Assembly (NCBI RefSeq): GCF_000935025.1
Contig: NZ_CP010836.1
Location: forward strand, 3,658,001-3,722,000
Source: Sphingomonas hengshuiensis
GTDB lineage: Bacteria > Pseudomonadota > Alphaproteobacteria > Sphingomonadales > Sphingomonadaceae
DNA: 64,000 nucleotides
Direction: 5' to 3'
The position numbers and the translations under genes were made by a program. This document shows positions 8,917-17,054 of this stretch, piece by piece; positions within the stretch are counted from its first letter, which is position 1; the number at the start of each line of letters is the position of its first letter. The notes under the pieces are model-generated. The model was not told the origin of the DNA, ran no database searches, and saw nothing but the letters and a program-made list of their open reading frames with translations.

Positions 8917-8959
8917 GTTTCATTCCCCTTTGCCCGTGTTCGTCCACGGCTGTCGGGGC

Positions 8960-9029
8960 ACATTAAGAGACAATAATATTGCGTCGCGTCATAGTTTCTG
9001 TTGCGGCGCCCATAGCTCGCGGGAATGTT
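8960..9029 (-). promoter_or_regulatory. promoter block of TonB receptor 1, shared with receptor 2 and dgcN
   Basis: This 70-base block aligns without gaps to 12579-12648 in front of receptor 2, with roughly 59 identical positions. Read on the plus strand it contains CATAG at 8990 and again at 9011 (21-base period), then GGGAATGTT. A TATTAT hexamer on the minus strand lies between the block and the gene and could be the -10 element. The same CATAG pair with 21-base spacing occurs before dgcN (25377 and 25398). Confidence 0.65.
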
Positions 9030-9051
9030 CACCGCCCAACCGGCGTCGCGC

Positions 9052-9068
9052 GCGCAACATAGTTGCGC
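9052..9068. repeat. perfect inverted repeat GCGCAAC-ATA-GTTGCGC
   Basis: Seven-base arms around a three-base centre, about 140 bases upstream of TonB receptor 1. It has the size of a dimeric repressor or activator operator. No matching copy was noticed before receptor 2, so it may be specific to receptor 1. Confidence 0.4.
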
Positions 9069-9489
9069 ACGGCGGGAATTCGGAGGCGGTCGCGAGCGGC
9101 AGACGATGGCCGCAACCGCGAAACGCGCCGATCGACGGCAAGTGCAGGGCCCGGCCACCCCGTGAAAAACCAGCAAATCTGCCGGGTCCTCTGGGATAGT
9201 GCGTGTCACGGCGAGAGACGCCGCACGTCGAGCAGCCACAAAATGCCTTTAATTCTATATCTTTACGTCAACTCCCCCTTCGATGAACTTGCTTGCGATC
9301 ATTCGCGACGTTTCGTGAGGCCAGAATTTCGGAAATGTCGAACCTTCGCAGGATATTTACCAGGCCAAAGCCTGCAATCACCGGGCCTGCACTTGCGGCA
9401 CCTCCGGGGCGGACGATCGGCGGCGAAATGAACTGCAACCCGGGGGAGCAGCGCACCGGCCTTCGACTCGACACCTCCGGCGGAGGCAT

Positions 9490-9518
9490 GGGGGCCGCGG
9501 CCGCTTTCCGCGGCCCCC
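9490..9518. terminator. GC-rich hairpin after TonB receptor 2
   Basis: An 11-base stem (GGGGGCCGCGG with CCGCGGCCCCC) sits eight bases beyond the receptor 2 stop. There is no T-run on the minus strand, so it is a transcript-end or stabilising hairpin rather than a textbook intrinsic terminator. Confidence 0.5.
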
Positions 9519-9526
9519 GATACCGC

Positions 9527-12500
9527 TTAGAACTTCGCTTCGGCGGAAACCGTGAAGCTGCGACCGCGCGGATCGGCGACGCGCGGTTCCCATGAACCGC
9601 CGGCGCCCGAATTGCCGTCATAGGTGATCGCGAAGGGCGGATCGGTGTTGAAAACGTTCCGCACGCCGAGCGACAGCTTGTACCCCGGAATGCCGGTGAA
9701 GCCGATCGAGGCGTTGTAGATCACATAGTCCTTCACATAGCGGTTATACCCGTCCCGCGTCACCGTGCCCGCCGCGATGCCGGGCAGCGCGCCGTTGCGA
9801 TAGCCCTTGCGGTAGATCTGGCTGAACGAGAGGTTCACCGCGTCGGTCGAATAGCCGATGAACGCGCTGTGCTTCCACTTGACGCCCAGGTCGCCGGCAT
9901 AGCTGAAGACGCCGATCAGGCTGGGGCCATATTCGGCGGTCGCGGTCAGCTTCTCGCGCTTCTTGAGCAGCAGCGTGCCGTCCATCCCGGCGGAGAACTT
10001 GCCGCCCAGCGCATCGATGCCGCCGCGCAGCGTGACGTCGAGGCCCTGGGTGCGCCGGGCGCCGGCGTTGACCCAGCGATCGTCGATGCCGACGATGGTG
10101 CCGGTGGAGTCACGCAGGAAATTATCCGGGAACAGCGAGGCGTTTTCGATCAACTGACGCAGCGTCAGCAGCTGGATCGTGTTGTCGACGCTGATCGACC
10201 ACCAGTCGACCGAGGCACTGAAGTTGCGCATCGGCTGGAATACCACGCCCATGTTGACATTCGTCGACGTCTCCGGCCCCAGGTCGGCGCGGCCGCCGGT
10301 GTAGATTTCCGGGCGGATATAGCCGCAGTTGGGATCGGTCGCATTGGGCACGCCGCCGGGGCACTTCACCGGATCGGCAATATCGCTGCCGGCATAGGAG
10401 GATTCGGTGACGCCGTTGAAGATCTGGTTGAAAGTCGGCACGCGGAACCCGGTGCTGTACGATGCGCGGAACATGATCGGGTCGAACGGCCGGAACTTGA
10501 CCGCGACCTTCGGATTGGTGGTGGCGCCGAAGCCGGTATATTCGTCGACACGCGCCGCCGCCGTCAGCTCCAGGCCCGGCAGCAGCGGCACCAGCAGTTC
10601 GGCATAGGCCGCCTTCACGTTGCGGCTCTTCGGGGTGAGCGCATTGACGTTGTCAAACGCCGCCAGGAAGATCACCGGCGCAGTCGCCGCCGCCGAGGGC
10701 GAACCGTTGAACGCATAGGTTTCGCGCCGGTAATCGACGCCCGCCGCCACCTTCACGTCACCGCCCCAGATGTGGAACAGCGAGCCCGCGACCGAACCGT
10801 CGAACTGCTTCACTTCATATTTGCCGCCGTACAGCGTCGCGCCCTCGGCCGAGATCGATGCGAGCGCGGCCAGCGCTGCGTCCGACTGCGCGACCGAGAA
10901 GGGGTTGATCAGGCCGCTGTTCATCAGGCCGACCAGGCCATAGCCGTTGGTGCCGGCCGCCTTTGGCGCGTTGGGATCGTTCGATCCGTCGCTGAACGTG
11001 CCGCGATAATAATAGCCGCTGCCCAGCGTCGAGCGCGGCGTGCTGCGCGCGTAAGAGGCGCCCGCGTGATAATCCCAATCGCCTCCGATCGGCCCTTCGA
11101 AATTCAGCGCCGCGCGCATCGTCTCGGTATCGGTGATATATTCGCGCGGGCCGCACACTTCGCAGCGCCAGCGATAGGCGATCGGCTGGCCATAGCGCGC
11201 ATTGAGCGCCGCAAGCTGCGTCGGGTTGCCCGAGAAGGTCGAGCGGATCGCATTGAACACGCTGTCATAGGTCGTCTTGGTACTCGCATTCAGCGGATAG
11301 GCGATCGACAGGTTGGTGGTGTTCGCCGTGAGCTGTGCGTTGGAGAAGCTCTTGGCCGAATGCGCGTCCGATCCGGTGACTTCGAACGACGCCTTGTGAT
11401 CGCCCGCGTAGCGCCACACGGCGCGCGCATAATAGGTCAGCGTCGAGATCGGCTGCTGGACCACCGCGACGCGGCCCGTGTCCCAGGCGCAGGCATAATA
11501 AGCGCTGGCGGCGTTCCACAGCGCATAGTCATAGTTGAGCCCGCCATCCATCGATTCGCAGCCGGCGCCGCCGGGCAGGTCGAGCGGATTGATTCCGCCT
11601 GCCGCTGCGTTCGCGCCATTGGGCGCGGTCAGCGTCAGCCCGGTGAGCAAAGTCCCGGTGGGGTTCTGGAACCGGTTGGCGCCGATGTTGAACACGGTCG
11701 CGACCGGCGTACCGCGCGTATCGATCGACAGGCCGCGATCGGGCTGGTTCCCGTTGACGAAATCACGGTCGCGACCGCGCAGCATCTTGTTCCAGCTATA
11801 GGCGACCGCGCCCATGACGTTGAAACCGTCCTCGTCGATGTCGCCATAGCCCGCGACGCCGGAGAGGCGATAGATGTTGCCGCCACCCTGTTCGGTCGTG
11901 TCGCTAAAGCCCTGGACGCTGACGCCCTTGAAATCCTGGCGCGTGATGAAGTTGATCACCCCGCCGATCGCGTCGGTGCCATAGATTGCCGAGGCACCGT
12001 CCTTGAGGATTTCGACGCGCTCGATCGCGGCGAACGGGATCTGGTTCACGTCGACTGCCGCACCCGTCAGGCCGTGCGCAGCGACGCGGCGCCCGTTGAG
12101 CAGGACCAGCGTCGCGGCGCTGCCCTGGCCGCGCAGATTGGCGGCGGATAGCCCGTTGGTGCCGCGCTGGGCGCCCGTCGTGACGTCGGCGTTGGACGCG
12201 AGATTGTCCGCGCCCGAGCCATTGCTGCTCAGGAACATGATGAGCTGTTCGGGGCTGGAGATGCCCTCGCGCTCGATATCCTTGTTGGTGATGATCTGGA
12301 GCGGCAGCGCGCTGTTGTTCGGGTCCTGGCGGATGCGCGATCCGGTGACGAGGATCTCGTTCCGGCGATCCCCTTCATCCTCTTCGGTCTGCGGCACTTC
12401 GGCGCCGGTCGGCGTTGCTGCCGGGGCGGTGGTGTCGCTGGTCTGTGCGAAGGCTGTGGCGGGCAGCAGGCCGCCGACGGCGAGCGCGGTTCCGCAAACG

Positions 12501-12532
12501 AGCACGGTCTTTAACGACGCAAAGCCTGACAT
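9527..12532 (-). CDS. TonB-dependent outer membrane receptor 2
   Basis: A 1001-residue TonB-dependent receptor. It has a signal peptide (MSGFASLKTVLVCGTALAVG, ending near TAFAQ), a linker rich in acidic residues, and a plug domain starting at NEILVTGSRIRQD. A plug motif VLLNGRRVAAHG and a TDAIGGVINFIT segment follow, and the barrel ends in the canonical aromatic residue (SAEAKF). Cysteines around CESMDGG and RWRCEVCGPREY may form loop disulphides. It resembles receptor 1 in size, signal peptide and plug but is well diverged in the barrel, so the two probably take related but different ligands. Its promoter block is nearly the same as that of receptor 1. It is divergent from the AmpG-like permease gene. 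Confidence 0.93.
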   Translation of the reverse strand: MSGFASLKTVLVCGTALAVGGLLPATAFAQTSDTTAPAATPTGAEVPQTEEDEGDRRNEILVTGSRIRQDPNNSALPLQIITNKDIEREGISSPEQLIMFLSSNGSGADNLASNADVTTGAQRGTNGLSAANLRGQGSAATLVLLNGRRVAAHGLTGAAVDVNQIPFAAIERVEILKDGASAIYGTDAIGGVINFITRQDFKGVSVQGFSDTTEQGGGNIYRLSGVAGYGDIDEDGFNVMGAVAYSWNKMLRGRDRDFVNGNQPDRGLSIDTRGTPVATVFNIGANRFQNPTGTLLTGLTLTAPNGANAAAGGINPLDLPGGAGCESMDGGLNYDYALWNAASAYYACAWDTGRVAVVQQPISTLTYYARAVWRYAGDHKASFEVTGSDAHSAKSFSNAQLTANTTNLSIAYPLNASTKTTYDSVFNAIRSTFSGNPTQLAALNARYGQPIAYRWRCEVCGPREYITDTETMRAALNFEGPIGGDWDYHAGASYARSTPRSTLGSGYYYRGTFSDGSNDPNAPKAAGTNGYGLVGLMNSGLINPFSVAQSDAALAALASISAEGATLYGGKYEVKQFDGSVAGSLFHIWGGDVKVAAGVDYRRETYAFNGSPSAAATAPVIFLAAFDNVNALTPKSRNVKAAYAELLVPLLPGLELTAAARVDEYTGFGATTNPKVAVKFRPFDPIMFRASYSTGFRVPTFNQIFNGVTESSYAGSDIADPVKCPGGVPNATDPNCGYIRPEIYTGGRADLGPETSTNVNMGVVFQPMRNFSASVDWWSISVDNTIQLLTLRQLIENASLFPDNFLRDSTGTIVGIDDRWVNAGARRTQGLDVTLRGGIDALGGKFSAGMDGTLLLKKREKLTATAEYGPSLIGVFSYAGDLGVKWKHSAFIGYSTDAVNLSFSQIYRKGYRNGALPGIAAGTVTRDGYNRYVKDYVIYNASIGFTGIPGYKLSLGVRNVFNTDPPFAITYDGNSGAGGSWEPRVADPRGRSFTVSAEAKF

Positions 12533-12578
12533 ATTTCAAAATCCCCCGTAGCCCGCGTTGCCCCCGCGGTAACATTTG

Positions 12579-12648
12579 ACATTAAGAGGCAAGAATGTTG
12601 CGCCGCGCCATAGTTTCTGTTGCAGCGGCCATAGCCTGGGGGAATGTT
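12579..12648 (-). promoter_or_regulatory. promoter block of TonB receptor 2
   Basis: Aligns without gaps with 8960-9029. CATAG occurs at 12609 and 12630 (21-base period), followed by GGGGGAATGTT. The block ends 47 bases from the receptor start, against 44 bases for receptor 1, so spacing to the gene is also conserved. The same region could influence the divergent AmpG-like gene. Confidence 0.65.
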
Positions 12649-12789
12649 TGCTCTCAAAGCGTGGCGAAGGTGCAACACTATCGCCATTGACTGCGAAAAT
12701 GCGGCGGGCGAGCGTAGGGGACATCGCCGTCCCTGGGGGAATTTCCAAATGCAGCATCGACCGGTTCCCGCAAGCACGGCGCGGCGCCC

Positions 12790-14340
12790 TTGACCGCACA
12801 CCCGCAAGGCGCAGCAGCGCCGATCGCGCCCGGCCTGCCCCGGATGCTGTTGTACGTGCTGCTCGGCTTTTCCGCCGGGCTGCCCTTCTACATGTTTTCC
12901 ACGGTGCTCTCGGCGCGGCTGAGCGACCATGGCGTCGCGCTGACGATCATCGGGTTCTTCGCCTGGGTGCAGTTGCTGCCGACGTTCAAATTCCTGTGGG
13001 CACCGTTGCTCGATCGCTATGACGTGCCGGGGTTCGCGCGCTTCTGGGGGAAGCGGCGCGGGTGGATCATGTTGTCGCAGCTCGGCATCTTCACTTCGAT
13101 GCTGGCGATGACGGTGACGGCGTCGGACAGCAATCTGGCGATCACGGCGCTGTTCGCGGTGCTGCTCGCGTTCTGGACGACGACGCTGGAGGTTGCCGCC
13201 GACGCCTGGCGGATCGAGCTGGCGCCCACCCCCGAGGAACAGGGGCCGATCGCGGCGTCGAACCTGTGGGGATACCGCACCGCGATGGTCGCGGCGGGGA
13301 GCGGCGCGTTGCTGATCGCGGACATGCCCGCGCTGAGCTGGCCGGGCGCCTATCTGGCGATCGCGGTGGCGGCGTTCCTGCCCTTCCCCATATTGTGCGC
13401 GATGCGGCCCGATCCGGCGCTTAGCAGTGTGCGCCATCCGGCGCGGGGCGGCGGGCGTTGGGTCGCGCTGGGCACCGGGCTGGTCGCCAGCGTGCTGATC
13501 CTGGGCGTCGCGACGTTAGTGACGGCGGCGGTCGGATGGGCGATCTTGTCGGGGGCGTCGGGGATCGGCTTCGACCAGAATACCGATGTGAAGCCGCTCG
13601 TGTTCACCGTCGCGATGGCGCCGTTCCTGCTGATGGCGGCGGCGCTGCCCAAGATCATCAAGGCGCGACCGGACTCGCCGCTGCGCAGTTCGGCGGCGAT
13701 CGGGCCGTATGTCGATTTCTTCTGGCGCTATGGCTTCATGGCGATTGCGGTGCTGGGCTTCGTGTCGGTCTATCGCATGGGCGACGTGCTGGCGCTCAAC
13801 CTGTCCAAGCCGATGATCCTGGGCCTTGGCTATACCAAGAGCGAGATCGGGCGCGCCGACGGCGTGGTGGCGCTGGCCGCGAGCATCATCGGCGTGGGGC
13901 TGGGCGGATGGATGGTGACGCGGTGGCGATGGGGCGTGACGCTGACCATCGGCGCGTTCTTCGCGGCGCTGGGCAATTTCGGGTTCGTGTGGCTGGCGCA
14001 TATGCCGCGCGGCGAAGTCACGCTGTACATCGCAACCGCGCTCGACCAGTTCGGCAACGGCATGGCGGGGGCGGTGTTCGTCGTCTACCTCTCGATGCTG
14101 GTCAATCCGCGCTATCCGGGGGCGCAATATGCGTTCCTGTCGGGGTTCGCCTTCCTGCTCTCGCGGCTGTTGTCGGGGGCGGCGGGGAAGGTCGTGACCG
14201 ATCTCGATGCGGCGGGGTATAACGGGTTCGACATGTTCTTCCTGGCGTCGGGGGTGATCAGTATTGCGGCGCTGGCGTTCCTGCCGTTCCTGGCGCGGAC
14301 CAGGCCGCGACCCGATGACCGGCCGGAGGCGGCGGCGTGA
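12790..14340 (+). CDS. AmpG-like major facilitator permease
   Basis: About 516 residues with twelve or more hydrophobic segments and the AmpG-family N-terminus (LLYVLLGFSAGLPFYMFSTV, then FKFLWAPLLDRYDVP, the family version of the MFS A-loop). AmpG proteins import anhydro-muropeptides from the periplasm for cell-wall recycling. The next gene, a serine hydrolase, starts inside this stop codon (GTGA), so the permease and hydrolase are translationally coupled. Divergent TonB receptor 2 suggests an outer-to-inner membrane import route. I use the TTG at 12790; there is no good ribosome binding site, and an ATG at 12844 would give a protein starting at MLLYVLLG. The substrate is inferred only from family membership; peptides other than muropeptides are possible. 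Confidence 0.85.
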   Translation: MTAHPQGAAAPIAPGLPRMLLYVLLGFSAGLPFYMFSTVLSARLSDHGVALTIIGFFAWVQLLPTFKFLWAPLLDRYDVPGFARFWGKRRGWIMLSQLGIFTSMLAMTVTASDSNLAITALFAVLLAFWTTTLEVAADAWRIELAPTPEEQGPIAASNLWGYRTAMVAAGSGALLIADMPALSWPGAYLAIAVAAFLPFPILCAMRPDPALSSVRHPARGGGRWVALGTGLVASVLILGVATLVTAAVGWAILSGASGIGFDQNTDVKPLVFTVAMAPFLLMAAALPKIIKARPDSPLRSSAAIGPYVDFFWRYGFMAIAVLGFVSVYRMGDVLALNLSKPMILGLGYTKSEIGRADGVVALAASIIGVGLGGWMVTRWRWGVTLTIGAFFAALGNFGFVWLAHMPRGEVTLYIATALDQFGNGMAGAVFVVYLSMLVNPRYPGAQYAFLSGFAFLLSRLLSGAAGKVVTDLDAAGYNGFDMFFLASGVISIAALAFLPFLARTRPRPDDRPEAAA

Positions 14341-15341
14341 GCGCGATTGCGGCGGCGTTCGCGCCCGCAGCGGCGGCAGTGGCGGCGGGGCGCATTCCCG
14401 GCGCGACCCTGGGGGTGGTGACGGCGGACGGCCTCCGCGCGGTGACGCATGCGGGCATGGCGGCGCTGGTGCCCGAGCCCGAGCCGCTGACGCTGGAGCA
14501 TTGGTTCGACCTTGCCTCGGTATCGAAAGTGGTCGCGACGACGACGATGATCCTGACTCTGGCGGACGAGGGGCGGATCGACCTCGATCGCCCGCTGACC
14601 GATGCGATCCCCGATTTGCGCCAATATGATGTGGCGAATGCGGCGGAGCGGCGGCTGACCTTCCGCGACTGCCTGGCGCATCGCAGCTTCTTCCCCGCGG
14701 TCGAGCCGATCTATACCTATGGCGACGATCCGGCGCGGCTGCGCGCGTTCGTGCTCCAGCGCGAATGGCGGCACGGGCCGCCGGTCTATTCGGACATCAA
14801 CTTCCTGCTGCTCGGCATCGCGATCGAGCGGATCACCGGCAAGCCGCTGGGCGAATGGCCGCTGGGGCCGGGGCTAAGCTATGGCCCGCCCCCCGGCCCC
14901 GCCGTCGCGACCGAGCAGTGCATGTGGCGCGGGCGCGTGTTGCAGGGCGAAGTGCATGACGAGAATTGCGCCGCGATGGGCGGGGAGACCGGGCATGCCG
15001 GGCTGTTCGGGACGGTCGACGGGGTGCTCGATTTCGCCGCCGGGCTGCTCGACGGCAGCGGCGCGAGCCCGGCGATGCTGGCGGCGATCCGCACGCCGTT
15101 CTACGAGCACCGCACCTGTGGCTGGGAGCGCAAGTTCGCCGGCTGGTCGGGCGGGCAGGCGTGTTCGGGCGAGACGATCGGGCATACCGGCTTCACCGGC
15201 ACCGGGCTGTGGGTCGATTTCGCGCGGGGGGTGGCGTGGACGCTGCTGACCAACCGGGTGCATCCGACGCGGCATTTCGACAGCGGGATTTTCGTGCTGC
15301 GGCCTGAGACGGGGGATGCGGTGGTGGCGGCGTTTGGGTGA
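14337..15341 (+). CDS. serine hydrolase, class C beta-lactamase/DD-peptidase fold
   Basis: A 334-residue protein with the penicillin-recognising fold. The nucleophile motif SxxK is Ser61-Lys64 (SVSK), the second motif is Tyr151-Ser-Asp153 in place of YxN, and GHTGFTGTG near the C-terminus stands in for the KTG motif. No signal peptide is visible (it starts MSAIAAAFAP), so it probably works in the cytoplasm. That makes sense for a partner of an AmpG-like importer: it would cut an imported peptide, ester or amide. The GTG start overlaps the permease stop by four bases. Related proteins are annotated as beta-lactamases or esterases. Its real substrate is unknown, and I would not assign antibiotic resistance to it. 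Confidence 0.82.
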   Translation: MSAIAAAFAPAAAAVAAGRIPGATLGVVTADGLRAVTHAGMAALVPEPEPLTLEHWFDLASVSKVVATTTMILTLADEGRIDLDRPLTDAIPDLRQYDVANAAERRLTFRDCLAHRSFFPAVEPIYTYGDDPARLRAFVLQREWRHGPPVYSDINFLLLGIAIERITGKPLGEWPLGPGLSYGPPPGPAVATEQCMWRGRVLQGEVHDENCAAMGGETGHAGLFGTVDGVLDFAAGLLDGSGASPAMLAAIRTPFYEHRTCGWERKFAGWSGGQACSGETIGHTGFTGTGLWVDFARGVAWTLLTNRVHPTRHFDSGIFVLRPETGDAVVAAFG

Positions 15342-15345
15342 GCGA

Positions 15346-15465
15346 TTCCCCTCCCGCTTGCGGGAGGGGTCAGGGGAGGGGATGACAATGCGATGCGCCG
15401 CGCCGTATCGGCAGGAGCCGCTACTTCGGGCCCTCCCCTAGCCCCTCCCGCAAGCGGGAGGGGAA
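15346..15465. repeat. palindromic repeat element, family A (paired inverted arms)
   Basis: Two inverted arms (15346-15381 and 15431-15465) match except at two positions. Each arm contains its own small palindrome, CTCCCGCTTGCGGGAG. The element lies between two convergent genes, immediately after the serine hydrolase stop. A second copy of the same family is inside gluQ (63208-63309). Confidence 0.85.
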
Positions 15466-15484
15466 CGGCGCATCCCCAGGGCGG

Positions 15485-16915
15485 TCAGTTCGCCTCGGCC
15501 ACCAGCACCAGCGCGGCGTCCATGATCCTGGTCGCGCCGCCCTCGGGGGGCACGTCGTTCGCCAGCATCGAGAAGGTCAGCGTCCGGCCGCTTTTGGCGA
15601 TCAGATAGCCCGACAGCGCGTTGGTGGCGTTGAGCGTGCCGGTCTTGGCGAAGAGCTTGCCCTCCAGCGAGGTGCCCTTGAAGCGGCGGGCGAGCGTGCC
15701 GTCGATGCCTGCGATCGGCAGCGTCTCGCGCCATGCCGTGCCCCAGGGCTGGGCAGCGATCCAGCGCAGCATCGCGACGGTGCCGCGCGGCGCGATGCGG
15801 TTGTAGCTCGACATGCCCGAGCCGTCGGAAAAATCATAGGCGGCGCGCGGCACCCCGGCCTTTTCGAGCATCGCGCGGACCTCGACCTGACCATCGGCGA
15901 TCGATCCGCTGCCCTGGCGCAGCCCCAGCCGACGCAGCAGCAGCTCGGCATGGAGGTTCTGGCTGACCTTGTTGATGTGGCGGATGTCGTCGGCGAGCGG
16001 CGGCGCGACCAGTTGGGCGAGCGCGGGCTGTTCGGGCGGGCGCGCGGGCGGGGCGCCGTCGCGGACTTCGGGATCATCCTCGGGCAGCGTCGGGCGGTGG
16101 CGCGCCGTGACCTGCCCCGTCACCCGCACGCCGCGCGCGCGCAGCATTTCGGCCAGCCGCCATGCGGCGAGGTGCGCGGGATCGTCGACCCCGACCGACA
16201 GCATACGCGGCTTCGCGTCGGCGGCAATCGCGCCGGTGAGGCGCAGCGTGCGGCTGTTAGGGTCGCGATCGAAGCCGATGCTCCCCTCGCCCCCGGCGGC
16301 GACGGTGATCGCGCGATTGTCGATCGTGTAATAGGTCGCCGCGACGGTCGGCGGCGATCCCGGCGCGGCGGGCGTGACGGTGATCGCGACTTCATTGTCG
16401 TCGATCGACAGCGCCGAAATGCCCGTGCCGGAGGAGGTCGGGATGTTGTTCCAGCTCATCCCCGGGCTCCAGCGCTGGTCGGGGAACAGCGTGTCGTCGC
16501 CGACCACGTCGCGCACCCGCCGGGTCTTCGCCGCGACGGCGTCCGCGAGCGTCGCGAGGCAATCGACGGTGCAGTCGGCGGCGGCGGACAGCCGGGGATC
16601 GCCATGGCCGACCAGGATCACGTCGCCCTGTTCGATCCGCACCGCGGCGCCGCCCGCCGCATCGGGCCGGTCGAGCCCGTCGAGCGCGGCATAGGCCGCG
16701 GCGGTGGTGAACATCTTGGTATTCGACGCGGGGATGAAGCGCCCCTCCGGGTTGACCGCGACGATTTCCTTCCCGTCGGGATCGGCGACGACCAGCCCGA
16801 AGCGGGTTCCCGTCGGCGCGGTGGCGAGCACCGCCTCGACCTGCGGCTGTAGGCTTTGCTGGGCGAAAGCGGGCGGGGCTGCGAGCAGCGCGAGCGCGAG
16901 GAGCGAGGTTCTCAT
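15485..16915 (-). CDS. dacB: D-alanyl-D-alanine carboxypeptidase/endopeptidase, PBP4 (DacB) family
   Basis: A 476-residue periplasmic penicillin-binding protein with a cleavable signal peptide (MRTSLLALALLAAPPAFAQ). The three active-site motifs are present: SxxK at Ser64-Lys67 (ASNTKM), SxN as VSQNLHAE, and KTG in FAKTGTLNATN. As in other class C low-molecular-weight PBPs, a large insert lies between SxxK and SxN. It would trim D-Ala from stem peptides or cut cross-links, releasing D-Ala and peptides, which fits the D-amino-acid genes nearby. I chose the ATG at 16915 because the residues upstream are out-of-context and the signal peptide begins there. It is transcribed divergently from the S9 peptidase gene with 139 bases between. 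Confidence 0.88.
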   Translation of the reverse strand: MRTSLLALALLAAPPAFAQQSLQPQVEAVLATAPTGTRFGLVVADPDGKEIVAVNPEGRFIPASNTKMFTTAAAYAALDGLDRPDAAGGAAVRIEQGDVILVGHGDPRLSAAADCTVDCLATLADAVAAKTRRVRDVVGDDTLFPDQRWSPGMSWNNIPTSSGTGISALSIDDNEVAITVTPAAPGSPPTVAATYYTIDNRAITVAAGGEGSIGFDRDPNSRTLRLTGAIAADAKPRMLSVGVDDPAHLAAWRLAEMLRARGVRVTGQVTARHRPTLPEDDPEVRDGAPPARPPEQPALAQLVAPPLADDIRHINKVSQNLHAELLLRRLGLRQGSGSIADGQVEVRAMLEKAGVPRAAYDFSDGSGMSSYNRIAPRGTVAMLRWIAAQPWGTAWRETLPIAGIDGTLARRFKGTSLEGKLFAKTGTLNATNALSGYLIAKSGRTLTFSMLANDVPPEGGATRIMDAALVLVAEAN

Positions 16916-17054
16916 GGTCGGCAAGGCTACAGCGATTGGCGCCGCGAGCAACCGGGGCGTGAATATACAGAGCCTTGGCGTGGGCATAACCGGGGGGCAT
17001 GCACCCGGCCATAGGCGGTTGTCGCGCCCGGCCCCCGCCTGCAAGGTCGCGGCC

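Larger units (their letters stand above)
8917..9526. other. intergenic region between the two TonB receptor genes
   Basis: This 610-base stretch has no credible gene. Its left part holds the promoter block of receptor 1 (8960-9029) and a perfect 7-base inverted repeat (9052-9068). The middle, near 9240-9280, is unusually AT-rich for this genome. The right end holds a GC-rich hairpin (9490-9518) just after receptor 2. Nothing else was recognised. Confidence 0.6.

Noticed and set aside
6073..8976. Long open frame (967 codons) opposite TonB receptor 1
   Set aside because: Arginine/alanine-rich translation with no signal peptide or domain, antisense to a receptor with full family features; a GC-driven shadow.
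9490..9518. Hairpin after receptor 2 as a classical intrinsic terminator
   Set aside because: No T-run on the transcribed strand; kept only as a transcript-end hairpin.
9869..12151. Long open frame opposite TonB receptor 2
   Set aside because: Same low-complexity Arg/Asp/Ala composition; the receptor frame is clearly the coding one.
14337..15341. Antibiotic-resistance beta-lactamase
   Set aside because: No signal peptide, altered second motif, and coupling to a permease point to a metabolic hydrolase.
15346..15465. Paired palindromes as CRISPR repeats
   Set aside because: Only two inverted arms, no direct repeats with regular spacers and no cas genes.
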